DNA of 39,023 nt, from the NCBI GenBank assembly GCA_015490875.1, contig WFWZ01000051.1, forward strand, positions 1-39,023, written 5' to 3'. Below the pieces are notes generated by a model. That model was given only the letters and a program-made list of their open reading frames with translations. It was not told where the DNA came from and made no database searches. Position numbers and translations under genes: made by a program. The DNA comes from Planctomycetaceae bacterium. Lineage in GTDB: Bacteria; Planctomycetota; Planctomycetia; Pirellulales; Pirellulaceae. Positions 26,601 through 32,669 of this stretch are shown here, piece by piece; position 1 is the stretch's first letter, and the number at the start of each line of letters is the position of its first letter.

Positions 26601-26722
26601 TTCCACCCTGCTGGCGGAGTCGGTGAAGACTCGTCGCGAGAAGCCCTCCACGCCAAGCCAGAGACGAGGGCCACCAGGGCGATGGCGGCCGAGGCCACCG
26701 GAGTCACTTTACGCGTCATCAT
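20681..26722 (-). CDS. Bacterial alpha-2-macroglobulin with thioester motif
   Basis: A 2013-residue exported protein of the alpha-2-macroglobulin family, which traps proteases by covalent capture. It starts with a membrane-spanning signal (TPVASAAIALVALVSGLAW) without a lipobox cysteine. A helical TPR-like region of about 330 residues follows, then macroglobulin beta domains, including the MG2-type FFTDRGIYRPGQTI near residue 587. Low-complexity Ala/Gly/Lys-rich sequence lies near 1165-1240 and may be the bait region. The thioester site is C1481-N-E-Q (PYECNEQVFNRLYAN), so covalent reactivity is retained, and an alpha/alpha barrel domain and a C-terminal beta domain (LPKGTYVLEYATR) complete it. 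GAGG lies 9 nt before the chosen ATG; a start five codons upstream (26737) is possible. No penicillin-binding protein 1C neighbour is present. Confidence 0.94.
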   Translation of the reverse strand: MMTRKVTPVASAAIALVALVSGLAWRASRDESSPTPPAGWKQVEQAQAQGLPKTAVNHLKELLPRLIREKNYSWAIRALCLKVQLETRIQGNKAEEAIRRLESELRRAPKPMRPVLHTVLAHWYYQYFIQNRWRYLQRTQAAGGDEGTDITTWSLPRILWEIEANFTKALESEDELRKIPLERYKAILAPGPLSKYRPTLFDFLAWEALQFYSIGEQAAHQPADAFQVQATDPIFDDPERFLAWELPEKAADSTDGRAIRLYQRILRAHEKDDDRSAFLDADLHRLVYGRRVAVGSGVEERYVAALKRFTERAGDHPIAARAFYHWAKVLHAESKWVEAHHVAEQGVRRAPRSVGAARCRELIAEIESKELYINVERVWSQPWPKIAVTYRNLDRLYFRIVPVDVDRWLAGSRSSPSQITPQERKQLIARRPLRAWSVTLPATKDYQPRKETIDAPRPLPRGAYLILASANKEFSKSDNVVLIEHFWVSDLAVVVRSNYQTGVLDGLVVDAQSGKPLAEAKVAYWVRVNRARRVVTRVETDADGRFEIRSRASRVGILDVRYGDDRVVSVRRDIIRTSAPSRAREATYFFTDRGIYRPGQTIRYKGLAVHVDPAENDYRTISGRTVVVSFRDPNGKEISRQRHRTNEFGSFQGSFTAPSGKLLGAMSLTVIDGPRGGTMVRVEEYKRPKFRVEIDPPAEAPRLGRPVALTGRATSYTGAPIDGANVRWRVVRRAQIPYWWFYRRGPISPPGQTTEIASGVTRTDGQGRFELTFSAEPDPTVDSDTPARFYFDVTAAVVDSTGETREGMRTVVVGRRQWWAELSADEWQESGKPVEWRIRVTTLAGKGVETRGRLVVYRLRQPKKVTRPMFQGVQPTPRRDGKAPRPQPVSTDPDTWELGESVHEEDVAIDASGLAKVAVKLEPGMYRAIFETRDPDGGDVKAQGQVHVLDLDAAQLGVRTNFVCRFDRKTVAPGQKVRLVWGTGYQQGQAWIEVMHRRRVVKRFWTDANKTQQVIEVPVDESMRGGFSVSVTMVRENRLYHRKQFIDVPWTNRELVLKWEHFVSKLKPGQKETWTLVVFAADDAGGSKALEAAAELVATLYDASLDALAPFSWPSLRGLFYRDYSWRMVRFFNGPVFLRHFAGQWKRRHYAGQVRYPAFHPDVMPQVIRFARRGRGVGGLVAEGAAMADAMELSAEDRPAPAPATRALGKADRKLGMAAGDKGAAPAQAGKKMEASGTSGIQLDAVPLRKNLQETAFFFPQLRTNKEGKVRLEFTMPEALTQWKFLALAHDKQLRSGMLTDKVVTRKDLMVVPNPPRFLREGDVLEFTAKVINQSPTHQQGQVRLRLADARTDQDVTVSFGVAETTRSFDIPAARSATLSWRLKVPDGAPLLIYRVVAATDRLSDGQEDYLPVLPRRILVTESLPLPIRGPGERTWEWKRFLESRQSDTLVHQSLTVQAVSQPAWYAVMALPYLMEFPYECNEQVFNRLYANLLARKIITGDPKMRRVIEQWKNTPAEKSPLEKNEQLKSILLEETPWVRQAESETQARKNLAILFDENRIRDEVDRAMSRLRETQLADGRWPWFPGGRASDYITLYLVTGFARLQHLGVEVDMSLANKALPALDRWMQKRYDHIASTKGLAKNNLTPMIALYLYARTYYLEDHPVPAPHKKAWDYFVRQGQQHWLTQPRQSQGHLALALHRLGNAQTARAILRSIREHSVIDEELGMFWRDTEQSWWWYRAPIETQALMIEAFDEVLGDRDVVDQCQVWLIKQKQTQNWKTTKATADACFALLRRGANRLASDVLLEVSLGGQRIKPEGVEAGTGFYEKRFAGPEVRPNMGNVRLEKRDPGVAWASLHWQYFEDMSKVKPYEGTPLKLRKALFVKRLGPTGEQLVPISEGVHVGDVLVVRIEVRVDRAMEYVHLKDQRPSGSEPVDVLSGYRYQDGLAYYQMTRDTATHFFIDYLPKGTYVLEYATRIQHRGKYASGIARIECMYAPEFGSHSQSVMLEVKE

Positions 26723-27008
26723 GCCATCAAGCCTCATACGGTGGAAATCAAGGAAAGCGGTACGCTGCCGACCCTCCCGCTACCCGAGCCAGCCTTGCAG
26801 GCTCGTTCGGGGAGGACCCTCCGCGAGGTGCTCGAGTGTCCCGATCGACCCGAGACGAGCCCTCAAGAAGGTTGGACGCCCCCAACAAGCCAGAAGTTCC
26901 AACCGCTTTACAGCCTGCCTGGAAAGGGAGTAACCTTGCCAGGGGCCCGCCGTGTGCCGGTTGAGGGCCGTCCACTGCTTTTGCTTTCCACGTTTCCCGA
27001 TCACGATC
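26723..27008. other. Divergent region between the macroglobulin and alaS
   Basis: Promoters for both genes should be here but no convincing -35/-10 pair was found on either strand. No T-box-like leader is recognisable before alaS. An in-frame GTG at 26952 would extend AlaRS by 19 residues (CRLRAVHCF...) with no family similarity. Confidence 0.4.
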
Positions 27009-29813
27009 ATGAAAACGGACGAACTACGCGAGAAATATCTGGCCTTCTTCGAGTCGAAGGGGCACCGGCGGTGCCCCAGCGACGTTCTGGTTCCCACCTG
27101 GGATCCTTCGGTGCTGTTCACCCCAGCTGGGATGAACCAGTTCAAGGACCATTTCCTTGGGAAGGTGAAACTGGAGTTTACTCGAGCCACCACGTGCCAG
27201 AAGTGCCTGCGCACCGGTGACATCGAAAACGTCGGGCGGACGGCATACCACCACACGTTCTTCGAGATGCTCGGGAACTTCAGCTTCGGTGATTATTTCA
27301 AACGCGAGGCCATCCACTGGGCGTGGGAGTTTTGCACGTCGAAAGAATGGCTCGGGCTCGACCCCAACCGCCTTTCCGTCTCGGTCTACCTCGACGACGA
27401 CGAAGCCTACCAGATCTGGCACGAAGAGATCGGGCTTCCCGAATCCCGCATCGAGCGACTGGGAGAGGATGAAAACTTCTGGCCGGCCAATGCGCCGAGC
27501 CAGGGGCCAGACGGTGTCTGCGGCCCATGCAGCGAGATTTTCTACCATACAGACTCGGGCGAGGCCGTCGAAATCTGGAACCTGGTCTTCACGCAATACA
27601 ATCGCGTGGGGCCTCCTCCCGACAACCTCCGCCCCTTGCCCAGCAAGAACATCGATACGGGGATGGGACTGGAGCGAACGGCCGCCGTGTTGCAGGGTGT
27701 CGACACGAACTTCCATATCGACATCCTCAAGCCGATCGTCCTGGCCGCCGCCGACGTCTTGGGCGTCGAATATGATCCCACTAGCGAAGAAGGCCGGCGA
27801 TTGCGGCGCATCGCCGATCATGTGCGTGCCTGCACGTTTGCCATCCACGAAAACGTCTATCCCGGTCCGCAGCGAGAAAAATATGTCGTGCGTCGGCTGC
27901 TGCGCCGAGCCGTCTTGGATGGGCACCGAATCGGGAGACGGGAACCGTTTCTCTATCAACTCGTCCCCGTCGTCGCCGAAATGATGGCCAATCCCTATCC
28001 CGAATTGCAAGAGACGGTCGAACGGGTCTCACAGGTGATCCGCCAGGAAGAGGCCTCGTTCTTCGGGACGATCGACGGAGGCCTCAGCCGGCTCGAGCGT
28101 CTCTTCCACGAAATGGAGACAAAAGGAACCACGGTCGTCGATGGCCGAGTCGCCGCTAATCTCTACATGACCTATGGTCTGCCTCCCGAACTGGTCGAGT
28201 CGATGGCGGCCGAGAGGAATTACACGTTCGACGCGGAGGGCTTTCAAGAAGCGATGCGCGAGCACGGTGAGGAGACGGGTAAGGGACCGATGGAGCTGTT
28301 CAAGACCGGACCCGTCGAAGCCCTCAAGAAGGTGCTCCACGAAACCGAGTTTCTTGGATACGAAACAACCGAAGCGGAAGCCGAGGTCAAAGGCATTATT
28401 GCTCAAGACAAGCTTTGCGACGAACTCTCCGAGTTGGGCCATGACCAGCCGGTGACCGTCGTGCTCGACCGAACGCCCTTCTACGGCGAAGCGGGCGGCC
28501 AGGTAGGAGACCAGGGCGTGCTCGAGGCGCCGGGTATGCGGTTTGAAGTCCAGGATACGCAGCGCGATGGCGGGTTGATCCTACACATCGGGCACCTGAA
28601 AGAAGGAAAACTCACGACCGGTATGAAGGTGACCGCGCGCGTCAACCAGGCTCGCCGTGCGGGTATTCGCCGAGCACACACGGCAACACATCTGTTGCAC
28701 GCTGCCTTGCAAAAGACGCTCGGAAAACACGCTCAACAGCAGGGCTCGAAAGTCGACGACGACTGGCTGCGATTCGACTTCACGAACCTGCGGCCGGTCA
28801 CCGAAGAAGAACTGGCGGCCATTGAACAAGATGTGCGCGAGCGGATCGCCGAGGATGCTCCCGTGGCGGCGCAAACCGTGCCGCTGGCGGAAGCCCGAGC
28901 GGCCGGCGCCATGATGCTGTTCGGTGAGAAGTATCCCGACCCGGTGCGCATGGTGACGATGGGCGATTTCAGCCGCGAGTTGTGCGGCGGAACCCACCTG
29001 GAACGAACCGGAGACGTTCAGGCCTTCGAGATCCTCAGCGAAGAAGGGGTTTCGGCCGGCACGCGACGCATCGTGGCTCTGACCGGTGAAAAAGCGCGTC
29101 GGCATGCTGCGCAGCAGCGAGAGATCCTCGAGTCCCTTTCCGAACAACTGAGCGTTCCGCCTCGGCAAGTACCTGCGGCCGTCGATGCGTTGATTCGGGA
29201 AATGCGTGACCTAAAGAAACATTTGGCTGGCGGTGGCGCCCTACCCGAACCGTCGCAAGCGGCATCGGAAGAATCGGCGGCTAGCGAAGACGTTTCGGAC
29301 GAAGAAGTGCGCCGACTTGTCAAGCACACGGCCCGCACACTCAACGTCGCTCCCGATGACGTCCTCGAACGCGTGACAGCGTTGCGAGCCGAAGTGGAAC
29401 GGCTGCGAGCCGAAGCCGCGAGGCTTCGGGAAGGCGGAGGTCTCTCCGTGGAATCGCTCTTGGAAAAGGCCGAAACTGTCAGCGATGTGAAAGTGATCGC
29501 GCACGAACTGCCGGCGGGTAACCCGGCACTGATGCGGCAGTGGATCGATCGGCTGCGCAAAGCGGCGTCCCCGATTGCCGTCCTCTTGGCGACAGGGCAG
29601 GGGGGCAAAGCCTTGCTCGTGGCTGGCCTCAGCCGTGACCTCACCGATCGCGTTCAAGCCCCAGACTGGGTCAAAGCTGCCGCCGCGAAAGTCCAGGGGG
29701 GCGGTGGAGGCAAACCCGACCTGGCTCAGGCGGGAGGCAAACTGCCCGATCAAATCCCTGCGGCACTCGAAGAAGGCCTGCGGTGGATCCGTGAAAAACT
29801 GGAGGCGTCGTGA
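27009..29813 (+). CDS. alaS: Alanyl-tRNA synthetase with duplicated coiled linker
   Basis: AlaRS charges tRNA-Ala with alanine and edits Ser and Gly mischarges. The 934-residue protein (about 875 is usual) starts MKTDELREKYLAFFESKGH, the typical class II N-terminus. Catalytic motifs are seen (HHTFFEMLGNFSFGDYFK, NIDTGMGLERTA). The editing domain has HTATH (His557, His561) and CGGTH (Cys659, His663), all zinc/editing residues intact. The C-Ala domain carries the glycine-rich GGGGGKPDLAQAGG. Between editing domain and C-Ala the helical linker is present twice: QLSVPPRQVPAAVDALIREM near 712-735 and TLNVAPDDVLERVTALRAEV near 774-795. The duplication accounts for much of the excess length. The ATG at 27009 gives the family-normal N-terminus. 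Confidence 0.98.
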   Translation: MKTDELREKYLAFFESKGHRRCPSDVLVPTWDPSVLFTPAGMNQFKDHFLGKVKLEFTRATTCQKCLRTGDIENVGRTAYHHTFFEMLGNFSFGDYFKREAIHWAWEFCTSKEWLGLDPNRLSVSVYLDDDEAYQIWHEEIGLPESRIERLGEDENFWPANAPSQGPDGVCGPCSEIFYHTDSGEAVEIWNLVFTQYNRVGPPPDNLRPLPSKNIDTGMGLERTAAVLQGVDTNFHIDILKPIVLAAADVLGVEYDPTSEEGRRLRRIADHVRACTFAIHENVYPGPQREKYVVRRLLRRAVLDGHRIGRREPFLYQLVPVVAEMMANPYPELQETVERVSQVIRQEEASFFGTIDGGLSRLERLFHEMETKGTTVVDGRVAANLYMTYGLPPELVESMAAERNYTFDAEGFQEAMREHGEETGKGPMELFKTGPVEALKKVLHETEFLGYETTEAEAEVKGIIAQDKLCDELSELGHDQPVTVVLDRTPFYGEAGGQVGDQGVLEAPGMRFEVQDTQRDGGLILHIGHLKEGKLTTGMKVTARVNQARRAGIRRAHTATHLLHAALQKTLGKHAQQQGSKVDDDWLRFDFTNLRPVTEEELAAIEQDVRERIAEDAPVAAQTVPLAEARAAGAMMLFGEKYPDPVRMVTMGDFSRELCGGTHLERTGDVQAFEILSEEGVSAGTRRIVALTGEKARRHAAQQREILESLSEQLSVPPRQVPAAVDALIREMRDLKKHLAGGGALPEPSQAASEESAASEDVSDEEVRRLVKHTARTLNVAPDDVLERVTALRAEVERLRAEAARLREGGGLSVESLLEKAETVSDVKVIAHELPAGNPALMRQWIDRLRKAASPIAVLLATGQGGKALLVAGLSRDLTDRVQAPDWVKAAAAKVQGGGGGKPDLAQAGGKLPDQIPAALEEGLRWIREKLEAS

Positions 29814-29815
29814 AT

Positions 29816-31144
29816 ATGCAAACGATAATCCAACGCCGACACGCGTGGTGGCTGGTTTGGCTGCTGATGGCGAGCGGTGCCGTCGTTGCAGCCCCGCCGC
29901 CCGTGCGCTCGGTCGAAGACGTTCACCAGCTGCTGCAAAAGAAAGAACTCTCGGCCGAAGAAGCGGCTGCCATCGGGGAGTATCTTCAGAAGCGTTATCG
30001 AAAAGAAAACCTGAGTCTCGGGACGCACCGCCACTTGCTGCAGCGGTTGGCCGAAGGAGGCGGTATTGTCGTATGGGCGTTGAAGGCACCGGCCGATGCC
30101 GACGTCTCGGTCGTCGCCGAAAAGGGAAGGCGCTGGCCGATGCGCCGGCTCGGGCGCGACGGACTGTGGGTCGCCAGCGAGAAGTTTCCCAATTTCTCAT
30201 CGGTCCATTACCGCTTCGATGTGAATGGAAAGCGTCTCGGAGGAGGCCGCAATAATCGCTTTGGTTTTGAAAGTTACACATTCGGGCCCGACAGCTTGCC
30301 GCAACCGGGAGTGCCTCGAGGCAAGCTGGTCGACATGGGAACGCATACGAGCAAGCGTTATTATCCTGGAGCCCAGCGGCATTGGTGGATCTATGTGCCG
30401 GCACAGTATTCCCCGGATAAAGCCAACGAAACTCGGTTACTCGTCGTCCAAGACGGCGAAGGGTACATCCGTGGCGATGGAAACGTCTGTACGGTGCTCG
30501 ATAACTTGATCCACAAAGGGAAGGTGCCTCTGACGATCGCCGTCTTCGTCAACCCGGGCCATTTCCCGCCATCCTCGCCCAAGCGGAAACCCCGCTCCAA
30601 CCGAAGCAATGAATATGACACCTGCACGCCTCGATACGCCACGTTTCTCGCCGAAGAGATCCTACCGCTGGTCCAGCAGAAGTATCCTTACTCGAAGGAT
30701 CCCTGGGACCATGCCATCATGGGCGCGTCGTCAGGAGGAAGTTGTGCATTTACGGCAGCGTGGCATCGCAACGATCTCTTCCGGCGCGTGATCAGTTTCG
30801 TTGGCAGCTTTTGCGACTTCCGGCCGCTCGATGCGTATCCTCGCTATGGCAAAGAGTACGTCATGAGCGGCGATGACTTTGGCCCCTGGAAGACGGCTCA
30901 TGATTATCCTGCACTCATTCGGAAGACCGAACCGCGACGAGAATTGAAGGTCTTTCTGCAGGACGGCGAAAACGACCTCGACAATCGACTGGGCAACTGG
31001 TTCTTGAACAACCAGCGCATGGCGGCGGCGCTCGCTTACGCCGGCTACGATTATCGATTCGTTGCGGGCAAAGGGATGCACTCGAAACGGCACGGAATGG
31101 CCATCCTCCCAGAGATCCTCAAGTGGATCTGGCAAGGACCGTAA
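29816..31144 (+). CDS. Secreted esterase of the Fes/esterase D family with N-terminal E-set domain
   Basis: A 442-residue exported protein. Signal peptide: QRRHAWWLVWLLMASGAVVAA. Residues 80-155 look like an early-set/CBM48-like beta domain (VVWALKAPADADVSVVAEKGRRWPM broken over strands, GLWVASEKFPNFSSVHYRF). The catalytic part resembles enterochelin esterase and feruloyl/acetylxylan esterases, with VQDGEGY, ILPLVQQKYPYS, nucleophile elbow GASSGG (Ser305), an acid in LQDGENDLDN and a late His in GKGMHSKRHGMA. Carbohydrate ester hydrolysis is likely; the exact substrate is not known. GGAGG at 29801-29805 lies 10 nt before the ATG at 29816; a GTG at 29810 overlapping the alaS stop is too close. 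The stop codon sits exactly at the edge of a glycerophosphodiesterase remnant. Confidence 0.88.
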   Translation: MQTIIQRRHAWWLVWLLMASGAVVAAPPPVRSVEDVHQLLQKKELSAEEAAAIGEYLQKRYRKENLSLGTHRHLLQRLAEGGGIVVWALKAPADADVSVVAEKGRRWPMRRLGRDGLWVASEKFPNFSSVHYRFDVNGKRLGGGRNNRFGFESYTFGPDSLPQPGVPRGKLVDMGTHTSKRYYPGAQRHWWIYVPAQYSPDKANETRLLVVQDGEGYIRGDGNVCTVLDNLIHKGKVPLTIAVFVNPGHFPPSSPKRKPRSNRSNEYDTCTPRYATFLAEEILPLVQQKYPYSKDPWDHAIMGASSGGSCAFTAAWHRNDLFRRVISFVGSFCDFRPLDAYPRYGKEYVMSGDDFGPWKTAHDYPALIRKTEPRRELKVFLQDGENDLDNRLGNWFLNNQRMAAALAYAGYDYRFVAGKGMHSKRHGMAILPEILKWIWQGP

Positions 31145-31430
31145 CGGCCGAGACTTCTACGCCGTCAACGCCGACCTTGCGGACCCACCTCTGGTGGCTC
31201 GAGTCCACCGACTCGGCAAAGAAATCTACGTGTGGACCGTCAACGACGAAGTTTCCCTGTCCCAAATGGCCGGGCGGGGCGTCGATTCGCTGATCACCGA
31301 CTACCCGGCTCGAGCTCGCCACGTGCTGAAGCTGCGTTCGCGTCTCTCGCCCCCCCAGCGGCTACTTCTGGAGCTGGCCCCCATTTTGGGACTCGAGCCG
31401 CAAATCGAGGTGAATCCTGCCGACGCGTGA
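31145..31430 (+). pseudogene. Glycerophosphodiester phosphodiesterase, C-terminal remnant
   Basis: The reading frame from the esterase stop codon encodes 95 residues that match the end of planctomycete-type glycerophosphoryl diester phosphodiesterases: RDFYAVNADLADPPLVARVH, then GKEIYVWTVND and GVDSLITDYPARARHVL, which is the last strand-helix pair of the barrel, followed by RSRLSPPQRLLLELAP. The N-terminal catalytic part with the HRG and metal-binding residues is absent, and no start codon or ribosome-binding site precedes it. It is therefore a truncated relic. The frame stays open to the normal stop at 31428-31430, which suggests a recent event. It overlaps no other gene. Confidence 0.8.
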
Positions 31431-31537
31431 GCGGTTAGTCGTCGTAGGCGCAGGCCGGTTCCCGACTTAGAATATCGCGTAAGGCCGACACCAACGGGCC
31501 AATTTTACCTGGCAACGCGTTCCCATCGCCGCTCCTC

Positions 31538-32443
31538 ATGACAGACACCTCGGAACACTTTCGCCGAGCTACGGCTCACCAACGTGCGGCAATCGATGCT
31601 GCTCTAAATTACTATACCTCCGACTTTCTGGGGGGCATCCTGGACGTACCCGAGCGGCTTCGAGCGGCCATGAGGTATTCGCTGCTGGCTCCGGGGAAAC
31701 GACTGCGACCGATTCTGGTCCTGATGGCGGCCGAGGCGTGCGGAGGGAACTGGAAGGAGGCCATGCCGGCAGCCTGTGCCGTAGAGATGATCCACGCCTA
31801 CTCGCTGATCCACGACGACCTGCCGGCCATGGACGATGATCGGCTCAGGCGTGGACGGCCGACGTGCCACATCGAGTTCGACGAGGCGACGGCGATCCTG
31901 GCCGGAGACGCTTTAATTCCGCTGGCGTTCGAGGTGCTCGCTGCGGAAGTGAGACCTCCCGAAGTCGCCGTGGCGTGTTGCCGCGACTTGGGGCGAGCGG
32001 CTGGGGCTCGGGCGCTGGTGGGCGGCCAAATGGACGACTTGGCAGCCGAAGGGAAAGGTCCGTCGCTAGAGGAACTCGAGGGGATCCATCGGCGCAAGAC
32101 CGGCGCGCTGCTCCAAGTGTCACTTCGCCTCGGCGCGAGGATCGCTCGAGCGTCCGACGAGCAACTCGAGGCACTCGACCGCTATGGAGCCGCTTTGGGA
32201 CTGGCCTTCCAAATCACCGACGATTTGCTCGACTGCTGCGGGGACCGGACCGAGGTGGGAAAGGAGACGGGCAAGGACGCGGCGGCTGGCAAACTGACCT
32301 ACCCTCGCGTTTTGGGCGTAGAAGGAAGTCGTCAACGAGCTTCATCGCTCATCGACGAGGGCTGTGCCGCATTGGAACCGCTAGGAGAACGGGCCGAACC
32401 GCTTCGCCGCTTGGCGCGGTTCGTGTTGGCAAGGAGGAAATGA
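31538..32443 (+). CDS. ispA: Polyprenyl synthetase (farnesyl/geranylgeranyl diphosphate synthase)
   Basis: This 301-residue enzyme condenses isopentenyl diphosphate with allylic diphosphates to make the C15 or C20 precursor for quinones, undecaprenyl lipid carrier and carotenoids. Visible: GKRLRP near 53-58 (IPP binding), the first Asp-rich motif DDLPAMDDD near 93-101, GGQMDDL, HRRKTG, and the second motif DDLLD near 228. The residues upstream of the first motif (IHAYSLI) fit short-chain synthases; product length is not determined. No strong ribosome-binding site precedes the ATG. It is followed by dxs, the usual isoprenoid pairing, but 226 bp with REP-like hairpins separate them. Confidence 0.95.
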   Translation: MTDTSEHFRRATAHQRAAIDAALNYYTSDFLGGILDVPERLRAAMRYSLLAPGKRLRPILVLMAAEACGGNWKEAMPAACAVEMIHAYSLIHDDLPAMDDDRLRRGRPTCHIEFDEATAILAGDALIPLAFEVLAAEVRPPEVAVACCRDLGRAAGARALVGGQMDDLAAEGKGPSLEELEGIHRRKTGALLQVSLRLGARIARASDEQLEALDRYGAALGLAFQITDDLLDCCGDRTEVGKETGKDAAAGKLTYPRVLGVEGSRQRASSLIDEGCAALEPLGERAEPLRRLARFVLARRK

Positions 32444-32494
32444 GATGGGTTTGGGGTTTCTGGTTCCTGGTTCCGGGTTTCTAGCTCAGGATTT

Positions 32495-32652
32495 AGCCGC
32501 GAAGCGGCGACACGAAATAGCTGCGGGCGTCAGCCCGCAGATCAGGAAAACGCCCAATACCCCCCAGCCGCGAAGCGGCGACATGAAATAGCTGCGGGCG
32601 TGAGCCCGCAGATTGGGGCGTCAGCCCGCAGATTGAGGCGTGAGCCCGCAGA
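32495..32652. repeat. REP-like palindromic repeat block between ispA and dxs
   Basis: Two units of about 48 bp start at 32495 and 32566 (71-bp period). Each has a short hairpin GCCGC-GAA-GCGGC, then the spacer GACAYGAAATAG, then a perfect hairpin CTGCGGGC-GTSA-GCCCGCAG. Two further partial copies (GGCGTCAGCCCGCAG and GGCGTGAGCCCGCAG) follow at about 20-bp spacing, ending at 32652 next to AAGGA before dxs. This is an intergenic REP-type element; it probably forms strong RNA structure in the ispA-dxs message. Confidence 0.85.
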
Positions 32653-32669
32653 AGGATGGATTTGAGACC

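Noticed and set aside
26723-27008. T-box or other amino-acid riboswitch before alaS
   Set aside because: No specifier loop, T-box or antiterminator sequence could be recognised.
31145-31430. Intact small glycerophosphodiesterase gene
   Set aside because: The N-terminal catalytic half and any credible start are missing, so it is listed as a remnant.
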